Positions 25,377-32,416 of a stretch of DNA of 32,416 nt are shown here, piece by piece (position 1 is the stretch's first letter; each line of letters starts with the position of its first letter). The DNA comes from Vibrio sp. HI00D65. GTDB lineage: Bacteria; Pseudomonadota; Gammaproteobacteria; Enterobacterales; Vibrionaceae. The notes beneath the pieces are model-generated. The model searched no databases. It saw only the letters and a list, made by a program, of their open reading frames with translations, and was not told the origin of the DNA. Location of the stretch: the NCBI RefSeq assembly GCF_001635455.1, contig NZ_LWEH01000244.1, positions 1 to 32,416 on the forward strand, in the 5' to 3' direction. A program made the translations under genes and the position numbers.

Positions 25377-25806
25377 AATTATGACTCTTACTGCACTCGC
25401 TGCAATTTCAGGGCAAGCTCTCGCAACTGATGTTCTAAACCATAAATCACCATACTGCGGCTGTTGTACAGAATGGACAGAGCACATGCGTGATGCTGGT
25501 TTCGATGTAACAGAGAAGCTCCACGATGATATGAACCCAATCAAACAAAAGCTAGGGGTTACATCTGAGCTTGCATCTTGTCACACAGCAGAGATTGGCG
25601 GTTACGTATTTGAAGGGCACATCCCAGCACAGGACGTGAAAGCCTTTTTAGAAAACCCACCACGTAATGCGATTGGTTTAGCAGTACCGGGAATGCCAAT
25701 GGGCTCTCCAGGTATGGAGTATGGCGATAAGAAAGACGAATACTCTGTATATGCGTTTAATGACAAAGGTCAGGTGTTTGAGTACCGTCATTACAAAGGC
25801 AACTAA
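25366..25806 (+). CDS. copG: Periplasmic copper-resistance protein CopG (DUF411)
   Basis: CopG is a small periplasmic copper protein with a thioredoxin-like fold. From memory, homologues bind a cysteine-bridged copper cluster and interconvert Cu(I)/Cu(II). The 146-residue precursor has a signal peptide ending GQALA (cleavage near residue 20). The metal motif is C31-G-C33-C34 in [10 protein letters not shown], with C72 in [17 protein letters not shown] and the Met-rich [10 protein letters not shown] further on. I take the ATG at 25366, because GAGG lies 6 nt upstream; the ATG four codons earlier has none. It overlaps copA by 11 bp, so the two are translationally linked and share the CueR-type promoter. 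Confidence 0.93.
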   Translation: MIRKIMTLTALAAISGQALATDVLNHKSPYCGCCTEWTEHMRDAGFDVTEKLHDDMNPIKQKLGVTSELASCHTAEIGGYVFEGHIPAQDVKAFLENPPRNAIGLAVPGMPMGSPGMEYGDKKDEYSVYAFNDKGQVFEYRHYKGN

Positions 25807-25837
25807 AGTACTGGCGTACTAGGAGAAATAAATCCTA

Positions 25838-25887
25838 AGAAAGCTCCCGTATTATCTAGAATAGGATAAAATGGGAGCTTTCTGTTT
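25838..25887. terminator. Bidirectional terminator between copG and chb
   Basis: AGAAAGCTCCC and GGGAGCTTTCT form an 11-bp stem around a 24-nt interior that can pair further. T-rich bases follow on the plus strand (TGTTT). It separates two convergent genes. Confidence 0.75.
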
Positions 25888-25901
25888 ATCGTGCTTATTG
25901 A

Positions 25902-28553
25902 TTATTTCAGAGAAATAACTCGACTTACTTTCTCACCACTTTCTGAAATAGAACGGATGTAAGTTTCACCGGAGACCGATGGACGTTGCTGCTCATCATA
26001 CGTTAGCCAGTTTTCACCATCTGCTGAGTATTGAAGCTCTACACCTGGGAATTGAACATTCATCGCTAACTTACCGTCAACAACCTTCGCACCCGGTACT
26101 GGTAGTCGGTAATCAATGCCCGCTTTTTCTAGTTTAGCCAGCTCACGTTGACCCACGACATTGGCGAAGCGATTGAAGTCGTGGTTTAGCGATTGCTTAT
26201 TCACTAGGTTAGTTTCTTGAGAGTATTCAACGCCAACCTTGTAGTCGTTTTCCCAATCTGCTCGGTGCCATGCGCGCTCTGCTGCTGCTAGTACGCGAGG
26301 GAACACCATGTATTCATATTGCTCGTCAGTACGTACTGTTTCAGACCAAAGCTGTGCAGATAAACCGTAGAAAGGTTTCGCTTCAACCTCACCTTTGCCT
26401 GAGAAACCATTACCATCACGGTCTAATGACGTTTCTGCGTTTTGTGGCATGTTTTCTGGTGCGAAACTAAACACCTTACGAGTATCGGTTGCACGTGTTG
26501 CCCAGTAGTAACCGCGCTCTGCTGCATCAACTTCGTATGGCATATCCATGTATACGTAGTCTGGGTTAGAGACAATCACGTCATACCCTTTTGCTGACCA
26601 ATCATATACTGATGAAGTTCCGCCCCAGTAAAGAACGTCCCAAAAGTTGACGCGTGTACTTTCGGTCGCAAATGCTTCCTCGCCTCCGCTGTATTTCAGA
26701 CCATCTTGCCATGCTTGGAAATGAGGAATACCTTTGTCAGCAACAATCTTAGAAACCTGTTCTGCGAAGTGGCTTGGTAGATGACCGAAGTCGCTTACAG
26801 TACCATCAGCGATCAATGACTGACATTGTGGCGATTGTTGGAACGGCTTATCTTGCTTAGACAAGTCGATGTTGCCTTTCCAAGCCACTTTATCTTCCGT
26901 ATTGATGTCCTGTAAGCCTGCACCTAACTTGATGTTTTTCGCTTCATCGCCGCCGAAGTGCCAAGTCGTTAGCGGAACGCGCGCTTCTTGGTGCATTGCC
27001 GCCACTTCAGAGATTACTTTATCGACGAAATGAGTTGATGACTCCATACATGGGTTAATGAAGCTTTGCTTATCGTAGAACTGAACCGTAGTTACATTCG
27101 ATGTATCTTGTGGATCCATCAAGCGGTATTCGTTCGCTTCTGCTTCTTTGCCTTCCGCCATTAAACGAGTGTAACGCGCCTCCATTGATACCACAGCTGA
27201 ACGAGCGTGTGCTGGCATATCAATTTCAGGGATAACTTCGATGCTGCGCGCTTTAGCGTAACTTAGGATCTCGACGTAATCCGCTTTACTAAAGAAACCA
27301 GAGCCAAAGTTGTCTGTTGTTGGACCCGAACCTAGCTGAGGCAGTAAGCAACGTTGTTCATCCAAATCAAAACAACGATTAGACCCTACATCCGTTAGCT
27401 CTGGTAAACCTGGGATTTCTAAACGCCAACCTTCATCATCCGTTAAGTGAAGGTGCAGTTTATTCATCTTGTATGCCGCCATTTGATCTAGCGTTGCTAG
27501 GATGGCATCTTTTGAGTGGAAGTTTCGAGCAACGTCCACCATCACACCACGGTAATCAAAGCGCGGTGCATCTTTAATTGACAGTTGTGGTAATGATTCA
27601 GCGTTCTGACTGTCTATTAGGCCAAAAATAGACTGAACTGCGTAGAAAGCACCCGTTTTATCAAACGCTTTAATTGCAATCCCCTCTTCCGAGATGCTCA
27701 GTTCATAAGCGCCAGATTTTGCTAAATCACCCGTAAACTGAGTAGGAACAACAGTAACACTTACAGGAAGGTCACCACTCACATCTACGTTTACCACATC
27801 TGCACGTTCTTCAATTGCAGCGAACTGATCAGCTGCGAATGCGTCTTTTGGTAAAGCAATACCACCACCAATGCTCACTGAACCTTCACCCGCTTCTACC
27901 GACATTGGCGTTGGCAATAGCGTTGTAGATACATCTTGAGTTGCTAGATCAGCATTCTTTTCAAAACGCGTCACCGCTGTCGCCATTACGTTATTATCAT
28001 CAGGCGTACGCTTAAGGTTATTACCCTCTAAACCAGTTACGAACGATGCAATATCTTCTGTATTCAATGATGCAATCATCTTAGGTTCTGCGTTTGGCGC
28101 CGTCACGAATGCACCTGGCATAAAGTCAGTTTCAAACAGTTGCCAGTATTCACTCGTTAACGGAAGAACCACTTCTTCACCAGCCGCAAAGCCGTCGAAT
28201 TTTTCAGTAGGTTCTAGCTTGTGAAGGTCACCAGTGACACGAGTGATCTTAAATTGCTCATTATCAACATCTAGAATAAGACGAATACTATGGAAGTAGA
28301 TGCTCCAATCTTTAGAATTAATCGCTTCGCCCTCATTAGTTAATGTCATGTTTACTTTGTTACATGACGCCCACTCAGCACCTAGGTCCTGACAAGCTAA
28401 ACCTTCATTCGCACCGTGGTTAGTTAGAATTTCGTACTGAATATCAAGATTGTCAGCCAGTGCATTCACTACTTTTTGTTCTGGTGCTTGTGTTACTGCA
28501 CAACCCGTTAGGCCAGCCAATACCGCTACAGATAGTAAGTTTCTCTTCAACAT
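25902..28553 (-). CDS. chb: Chitobiase, GH20 beta-N-acetylhexosaminidase lipoprotein
   Basis: This outer-membrane lipoprotein hydrolyses chitobiose and short chitin oligosaccharides to N-acetylglucosamine. Starting at MLKRNLLSVAVLAGLTGC gives 883 residues, the length I recall for the V. harveyi chitobiase; an in-frame GTG three codons earlier lacks a ribosome binding site. The lipobox is LTGC (Cys18). Domains: carbohydrate-binding-like N-domain (about 30-190), GH20b (about 215-330), the catalytic (beta/alpha)8 barrel (about 335-770) and a C-terminal Ig-like domain. The catalytic pair is D536-E537 in WHFGGDEAKN. LHLHLTDDEGWRLEIPGLPE is also typical. A CRP-like site lies upstream. Confidence 0.95.
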   Translation of the reverse strand: MLKRNLLSVAVLAGLTGCAVTQAPEQKVVNALADNLDIQYEILTNHGANEGLACQDLGAEWASCNKVNMTLTNEGEAINSKDWSIYFHSIRLILDVDNEQFKITRVTGDLHKLEPTEKFDGFAAGEEVVLPLTSEYWQLFETDFMPGAFVTAPNAEPKMIASLNTEDIASFVTGLEGNNLKRTPDDNNVMATAVTRFEKNADLATQDVSTTLLPTPMSVEAGEGSVSIGGGIALPKDAFAADQFAAIEERADVVNVDVSGDLPVSVTVVPTQFTGDLAKSGAYELSISEEGIAIKAFDKTGAFYAVQSIFGLIDSQNAESLPQLSIKDAPRFDYRGVMVDVARNFHSKDAILATLDQMAAYKMNKLHLHLTDDEGWRLEIPGLPELTDVGSNRCFDLDEQRCLLPQLGSGPTTDNFGSGFFSKADYVEILSYAKARSIEVIPEIDMPAHARSAVVSMEARYTRLMAEGKEAEANEYRLMDPQDTSNVTTVQFYDKQSFINPCMESSTHFVDKVISEVAAMHQEARVPLTTWHFGGDEAKNIKLGAGLQDINTEDKVAWKGNIDLSKQDKPFQQSPQCQSLIADGTVSDFGHLPSHFAEQVSKIVADKGIPHFQAWQDGLKYSGGEEAFATESTRVNFWDVLYWGGTSSVYDWSAKGYDVIVSNPDYVYMDMPYEVDAAERGYYWATRATDTRKVFSFAPENMPQNAETSLDRDGNGFSGKGEVEAKPFYGLSAQLWSETVRTDEQYEYMVFPRVLAAAERAWHRADWENDYKVGVEYSQETNLVNKQSLNHDFNRFANVVGQRELAKLEKAGIDYRLPVPGAKVVDGKLAMNVQFPGVELQYSADGENWLTYDEQQRPSVSGETYIRSISESGEKVSRVISLK

Positions 28554-28956
28554 CGTATTCACCCATAAATTAAAAATTGAGTAAGAAGCAAAATGGAGCG
28601 CTTCGAAAGTTAGATAAACTATATGGGCTTATTTTTTACCGTGAATTAAATCGAGTTAATAAAGTGATCGGCTTCAAATCTCAAAAATCTTAATAATATT
28701 ATTCACATTAAAATCAATAGCTTATATCTAACGGCACTTCCGTCATTTTAATTTTGACGTAAAATTTGAGAAACGAATCACAATCTTTTTTGCAGATTTA
28801 ATAAAATCGTGTCATTGATAGCCAGAAAGGATTTAGAGTTTCAGCGTATTGTTATACTTTTCGTACAAACAACGTGACATTGTTCTCAAAAAAAACCGTT
28901 AAAAAACTCCGTCAAAATCATTTTTAACGAGTTACGTCTTCCTTTAGGAGCTCTCT
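28554..28956. other. AT-rich intergenic region between chb and the TraB-family gene
   Basis: The 403 bp between these divergent genes are AT-rich with no coding frame. Besides the CRP-like site I see no clear promoter pair, although chitin-responsive regulation would have to act here. Confidence 0.5.
28767..28782. promoter_or_regulatory. CRP-like operator
   Basis: TGAGA-N6-TCACA matches the CRP core TGTGA-N6-TCACA at 9 of 10 positions. It lies 214 bp from the chb start and 175 bp from the TraB-family start, so it could serve either. Chitin-degradation genes in Vibrio are commonly under cAMP-CRP. Confidence 0.45.
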
Positions 28957-29835
28957 TTGCGCACATTCTTATACTTAACGTTACTCACTCTTACCTTTAC
29001 TACTAAGCACGCATTAGCAGAGCCTCTGTATTGGCAAGCCAAAAAGGATGACCTGACCTTAACGATTTTAGGTTCTGTACACGTTGGGGATGAAAGCATG
29101 TATCCACTTCCCACGCAGATTACCGACACGTTAAAAGAGAGCGATGGCCTAATCATCGAAACGGATATCAGGAAATCCGAAGGTGTCGTATACCCGGCTA
29201 CAACAGTCACCACGGCTGATGTACTCAGCGTTGAACAAAAGCAGTTACTAACAAGCATTTCAAAATCTTTAGGTATGCCGACTCAGCAACTATTGAGCTC
29301 TCCACCTTGGGCGACATCTCTATCGATACAAATACAACAGTTAAAGAATCTTGGCTATGGCTCGGCGGGCGGTGTAGACGCAACATTAGCATATAAGGCA
29401 ACCATACAAGACGTTCCGGTGATAAGCTTAGAGCCTTTACAATTTCAAATTGACCTAATCGCCGGACAAAAAGACTCAGGAAAAGAGTGGTTGTTGACTA
29501 GCCTTAAAGAATTTGACCAAACGGACCGCGTCGTGCATTGCCTCATTAAAAGCTGGAAAGCGGGCGATGAGTCCAAACTTGAGGATTTTGCAGAGTTGTC
29601 TGAAATGCCAACCCAGCTTGAGAAAGCATTCCTAACGGATCGCAACGTAGACTGGGCAAACAAACTCTCTGCCAATGACTGGAAACTCAATACGAAAGGA
29701 AACTACTTGTTAGTCGTTGGTGCTTTACACCTGATAGGAGAAGGCAACCTGTTAGATCTGTTAGAAAAGAAAGGCTTTGTAGTTAATCAACAATCACAGA
29801 GCCAAAAAGCACAGTGTCAGTTTGAGGATCACTAG
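28957..29835 (+). CDS. TraB/GumN (TIKI-like) family secreted protein
   Basis: A 292-residue protein with a signal peptide ending KHALA (cleavage near residue 21). The first family motif is ILGSVHVGDESMYPLP, with H42. The second is VVGALHLIGEGNLLDLLEKK near the C-terminus, with YGSAGGVDATLAYKA between. The two GxxH motifs are the putative metal ligands of the TraB/TIKI metalloprotease-like superfamily. The bacterial substrate is unknown. The start codon is TTG, supported by AGGAG 6 nt upstream. Divergent from chb; the next gene is 121 bp away with its own promoter candidate. Confidence 0.88.
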   Translation: MRTFLYLTLLTLTFTTKHALAEPLYWQAKKDDLTLTILGSVHVGDESMYPLPTQITDTLKESDGLIIETDIRKSEGVVYPATTVTTADVLSVEQKQLLTSISKSLGMPTQQLLSSPPWATSLSIQIQQLKNLGYGSAGGVDATLAYKATIQDVPVISLEPLQFQIDLIAGQKDSGKEWLLTSLKEFDQTDRVVHCLIKSWKAGDESKLEDFAELSEMPTQLEKAFLTDRNVDWANKLSANDWKLNTKGNYLLVVGALHLIGEGNLLDLLEKKGFVVNQQSQSQKAQCQFEDH

Positions 29836-29897
29836 TTAATTTTGATGTAATGACTTTTTCATTATAAAAGCGTTTCCTTAATAACAGACATTTTACA

Positions 29898-29925
29898 TTT
29901 AGCAACGCTATAGTGGTGCTATAAT
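29898..29925 (+). promoter_or_regulatory. Possible sigma-70 promoter of the four-cysteine protein gene
   Basis: A perfect TATAAT at 29920-29925 has a weak -35-like TTTAGC 16 bp upstream. It lies about 30 bp before the ATG at 29957. Confidence 0.45.
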
Positions 29926-29956
29926 CTTCCGTTCTTTTATAAATGGTGTTGTTCTA

Positions 29957-30379
29957 ATGAAACCAGTACTTTTCGCCTTTCCCCTAGCCTTTGCCATTCT
30001 TATGCCGACAGTCGTGTCTGCCAAAGAAACTTGTACGGTCGAACAATTTCAAGCTGTCGACATTCAACCAGATACAAAGGGTGGCGTGATAGATAAAGAA
30101 AGTGGGCAATTTCTGATTACTGAGAAACCGCCAATGCGATGTGCGACGGTAACATTCACAACATCAACCACGAGAAACCGCATCGCCAACCAAATGAATG
30201 GGAATTTTAAAGCCAGCTTTTACGATAACCAAACTGGAAACTCTAGTTCGGCTTCATTTAATGAAGACGAGCTGAAGGCTGGTTACATTCGAATTGGCCC
30301 AAATAACCCAACAGAAGCTTTTGTTTGTTTCGTCACCTCAGAGACACCGATCAAAGACATTACTTGTGACGTCAAATAA
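29957..30379 (+). CDS. Small secreted four-cysteine protein, function unknown
   Basis: I do not recognise this family. The 140-residue precursor has a clear Sec signal peptide (hydrophobic residues 4-20, cleavage near VVSA, residue 22). The mature part of about 118 residues has four cysteines, C26, C62, C124 and C137, which could form two disulfides in the periplasm, and looks beta-rich (ATVTFTTSTT, FKASFYDNQT, YIRIG, AFVCFVTS). No membrane segment or lipobox is seen. A GGTG sequence precedes the ATG. It appears to be a single-gene unit between its own promoter candidate and a bidirectional terminator. Confidence 0.8.
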   Translation: MKPVLFAFPLAFAILMPTVVSAKETCTVEQFQAVDIQPDTKGGVIDKESGQFLITEKPPMRCATVTFTTSTTRNRIANQMNGNFKASFYDNQTGNSSSASFNEDELKAGYIRIGPNNPTEAFVCFVTSETPIKDITCDVK

Positions 30380-30404
30380 TCAGCTAAGTAACCGATAAAA
30401 AAAC

Positions 30405-30445
30405 AGGGCTACGGGTAAGGTCCATTTTCCGCATAGCCCTATTTT
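30405..30445. terminator. Bidirectional terminator between the four-cysteine gene and csgG
   Basis: AGGGCTA (30405-30411) pairs with TAGCCCT (30434-30440), with further ACGG/CCG pairing inside. Plus-strand tail ATTTTG; minus-strand tail GTTTTTTTAT. It serves both convergent genes. Confidence 0.78.
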
Positions 30446-30462
30446 GCTGCTTACTCGGTTAT

Positions 30463-31299
30463 CTAAAGTATGTCAATGCTCGCTTCAGAATAACGAGCGA
30501 TGATTGGGTTTTGCATCGCATTAGGGTCACCAGGCGACCACATACCACGTTTCATTCCTTTAACGATTAAATGAATCACGGCCGCATCTATCGCAGACAT
30601 TACGGCAATATTTACTGGTTCATTTTGGCTGTAGCCCATCTCTACTTCTAACAATTCTTTATAGTCAACAAAGCGAAATGCACCGAAGCCTATTTCATGG
30701 GAGGAAATGGTTTTAGTCGTCGTGACACTCAAAAGAACTTGCCCAGTTCGAACGTCGACGGCTCTCAAATTCACCGTAACTTGATCCGTTCTGTATTGCC
30801 CGGAACCACCAATACCTAAATACTTAGCGCCAGCTCCTCCGGTAACAATATTTGAGTCATAAGCCACAATCCCGCCTTCGATAACAATGTTAGCGGAACT
30901 CAAGGATGACAAATCTGCACCGTGATTATTCACGACTTTGTCTTTTTTCTGAGCCGCACGAATGATCTTACGTTCAGTCAACAAGTTCTGTAGCCCTTCA
31001 CGTTCTAGAGGGAGGAACCATTGTGAATCAATTAATGCTGTCGTGAGTAGTGATGTACCGCCCTGTGGTACAGCCGTCGAGAAGTTACTATTTGGCTGCG
31101 GTTTGTATTGCCCCGTTTGGTCTCTAAAGTCATAGACTGAGACCAATATCTTACCGCGAGGCTGAGGTAATGAGATGAGATCGGTGTAAGTCGATCCTCT
31201 CGGCATCAGCTTAGGTGTTTCAGAAGTCTCTGGAATTTGCATAGAGTAGGTGCATCCCCCTAACACTAAGGCTAGAAAGACGATAATAATCGATTTCAT
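30463..31299 (-). CDS. csgG: Curli secretion channel lipoprotein CsgG
   Basis: CsgG forms the nonameric outer-membrane channel through which curli subunits are exported. The 278-residue precursor (E. coli 277) has a lipoprotein signal with lipobox LGGC, Cys16. Conserved stretches are PRGKILVSVYDFRDQTGQYK, then STAVPQGGTSLLTTALIDSQ, WFLPLEREGLQNLLTERKII and IVIEGGIVAYDSNIVTGGAG, which correspond well to CsgG. AAGGAT precedes the ATG by 6 nt. It follows csgF by 16 bp in the usual E-F-G order. Confidence 0.95.
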   Translation of the reverse strand: MKSIIIVFLALVLGGCTYSMQIPETSETPKLMPRGSTYTDLISLPQPRGKILVSVYDFRDQTGQYKPQPNSNFSTAVPQGGTSLLTTALIDSQWFLPLEREGLQNLLTERKIIRAAQKKDKVVNNHGADLSSLSSANIVIEGGIVAYDSNIVTGGAGAKYLGIGGSGQYRTDQVTVNLRAVDVRTGQVLLSVTTTKTISSHEIGFGAFRFVDYKELLEVEMGYSQNEPVNIAVMSAIDAAVIHLIVKGMKRGMWSPGDPNAMQNPIIARYSEASIDIL

Positions 31300-31315
31300 A
31301 ACACTATCCTTGTGA

Positions 31316-31726
31316 TTAGAGGTCTGGATTTAATCCCGATACGCTGATTTCAGTTGACTCACCGGTCGCTTTGTCGACAATTTGAACCAATAAAGTCCCT
31401 GAGTCATCAACGATGTTAAGGAAGAAGTCTTCAGTTTCCAGTTGCCCGGTATTTCCGTTACCGACATCAGCGAGCAATTGGCTTATCAAGCGAGACTCTA
31501 AGCTGGAGGCTAAACGATCTAATGCGGATTCTTGTTCATCGAAAATATCCCTAGCACTTGGATTTTCATAATCATTGATAGCGTTAGCGTGGTTAAATAG
31601 GTGAGAACTGTTTAAAGCGTTTCCACCGAAACTTGGGTTTACGGGCGTATAAACCAATTCGCTCGCGTAAACCGAAGGGGAAGCTAACAACGCAATAAGC
31701 GCTGCCTTTCTAAATAGTATCGACAT
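31316..31726 (-). CDS. csgF: Curli assembly factor CsgF
   Basis: CsgF attaches to the CsgG pore and helps place the CsgB nucleator at the cell surface. Starting at MSILFRKAALIALLASPSVY gives 136 residues (E. coli 138). AAGGAG lies 6 nt before this ATG, whereas an upstream in-frame ATG overlaps the end of csgE and has no such site. After signal cleavage near residue 22 comes ELVYTPVNPSFGGNALNSSH, which is the CsgG-binding N-terminus of the family. The gap to csgE is 10 bp. Confidence 0.94.
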   Translation of the reverse strand: MSILFRKAALIALLASPSVYASELVYTPVNPSFGGNALNSSHLFNHANAINDYENPSARDIFDEQESALDRLASSLESRLISQLLADVGNGNTGQLETEDFFLNIVDDSGTLLVQIVDKATGESTEISVSGLNPDL

Positions 31727-31736
31727 CCTTGACTCC

Positions 31737-32213
31737 TTAAAATTCATCATGGTCTAGGTCGTAAGTATCCTGAAAGAGCCTTTCCGCTTGCCATCTAATG
31801 ATGTAATTCCCTACAACTCGTGTTGCATCGGCGGCTCGTTCTTTTGCTTGTCTACGACCGGGCGACAACGCTGTACGGAAGATCGGTTTTCTAGAGTGTT
31901 GAACCTCTATGATGCTTCCTGATAAAGCTGTTGGCCTCTCTTTTACCGTCAAATTCTCCATTAGGTCAGGATAACTCTCATTGAGTGATTGCGAGAAAAA
32001 GAAGTAGAAGTCATCACCTAAGCGCGTGATTGTTCTATCCACTATTATTCCGTTCACTTCACTAAAGTCGTTAAACTGTTCCTTCAGGTCATTTGTCGAA
32101 TCCTCAAGTTTTGTTCCATTTTCCAAAGGAGCACCATTTTCAAGACCATGGCTCTTTGCGCCTGCGTCAAAAACACAAGACAATAGAGCAATTGTAAGCA
32201 GCTTGATTTTCAT
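31737..32213 (-). CDS. csgE: Curli assembly factor CsgE, with extended N-terminus
   Basis: CsgE is the periplasmic adaptor that caps CsgG and brings in CsgA. The 158-residue precursor (E. coli about 129) begins MKIKLLTIALLSCVFDAGAK with cleavage near residue 19. The CsgE core starts at EVNGIIVDRTITRLGDDFYF (52-71) and includes LTVKERPTALSGS; the ending DLDHDEF matches the family's HDEF terminus. Between signal and core are about 32 extra residues with a triplicated LENG/LED pattern. GGGAG lies 5 nt before the chosen ATG; the ATG four codons upstream has no ribosome binding site. It is the first visible gene of csgE-F-G. Confidence 0.92.
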   Translation of the reverse strand: MKIKLLTIALLSCVFDAGAKSHGLENGAPLENGTKLEDSTNDLKEQFNDFSEVNGIIVDRTITRLGDDFYFFFSQSLNESYPDLMENLTVKERPTALSGSIIEVQHSRKPIFRTALSPGRRQAKERAADATRVVGNYIIRWQAERLFQDTYDLDHDEF

Positions 32214-32416
32214 AAGGGCTCCCATTCAAAGTCCGTTTACAAAATGAGAATGTGATTCACTGAAACACAGTTAGAGCCTAATTCATGTCCCCAGTAGCAT
32301 ATATAAACTTTTGGATTAATTTCTATGATGATTTAATTAACTAATGAATGGATAAAAAAATCCAATTACTAATTAAATTAATCATATGCAATTAAATATT
32401 TTCACCTTTAAGTTTA
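32214..32416. other. AT-rich region upstream of csgE
   Basis: About 200 bp to the window edge, very AT-rich from 32290 onward, with repeated TAATTA-type stretches and no coding frame. It probably holds the csgE promoter, or the gap to csgD or subunit genes outside the window. I see no confident -10/-35 pair. Confidence 0.5.

Noticed and set aside
31727..31750. Upstream start for csgF overlapping csgE
   Set aside because: The AAGGAG before the downstream ATG would be inside the extension, and the signal peptide starts properly at the downstream ATG.
1..32416. A previously undescribed multi-gene system
   Set aside because: All multi-gene units are recognisable (flagellum, chemotaxis, copper, curli). 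The unknown genes are single and scattered, so no new system is claimed.

Overview
The window looks like chromosome I of a Vibrio. Gene content and order (flagellin genes, flgL to flgB, cheR-cheV, flgA-flgM-flgN, flgP-flgO, flgT, gltX, copA-copG, chitobiase) match the polar-flagellum region 1 and its flank as I remember them from V. cholerae. FlgT, FlgO and FlgP are Vibrio-type flagellar proteins. The curli secretion genes at the right edge vary between vibrios. I do not assign a species.

Left part (1-15.3 kb, almost all minus strand): the 5' end of one flagellin gene, a complete flagellin gene, then flgL-flgK, flgJ-I-H-G-F, flgE-D-C-B and cheR-cheV. They encode the filament, the hook-filament junctions, the muramidase and rod cap, the P and L rings, the rod, the hook, the hook cap and two chemotaxis adaptation proteins. 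The sequence shows separate sigma-54 (GG-N10-GC) promoters ahead of flgB, flgF and flgK, and a weaker one ahead of the complete flagellin gene. The edge flagellin gene has a clear sigma-28 promoter. Intrinsic terminators follow cheR, flgJ and the complete flagellin gene, and a weaker terminator-like hairpin follows flgE.

Middle (15.3-19.8 kb): flgA, flgM (own sigma-28 promoter) and flgN run on the plus strand and converge on the flgO-flgP lipoprotein operon across a perfect 17-bp-stem bidirectional terminator. flgO and flgT are divergent. Their two sigma-54 promoters face each other, so their 5' leaders should be complementary for about 45 nt.

Right part (19.8-32.4 kb): a small basic protein with an internal duplication; a decayed outer-membrane-protein fragment; gltX; a copper-resistance pair copA-copG behind a textbook CueR-type operator; a GH20 chitobiase lipoprotein; a TraB/GumN-family secreted protein with a TTG start; a small secreted four-cysteine protein of unknown function; and csgE-csgF-csgG for curli secretion. 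Curli subunit genes and csgD are not in the window.

Several starts were moved downstream of the longest open frame because a promoter or a strong Shine-Dalgarno sequence decides the start (complete flagellin, flgF, flgM, copA, copG, chb, csgF, csgE). I found no rRNA, tRNA, insertion sequence, CRISPR array or phage gene. Most of the window is ordinary Vibrio core genome. The least explained parts are the regulatory layouts, the duplicated small protein and the extended CsgE. All homology statements are from recognition by eye; no search was run.
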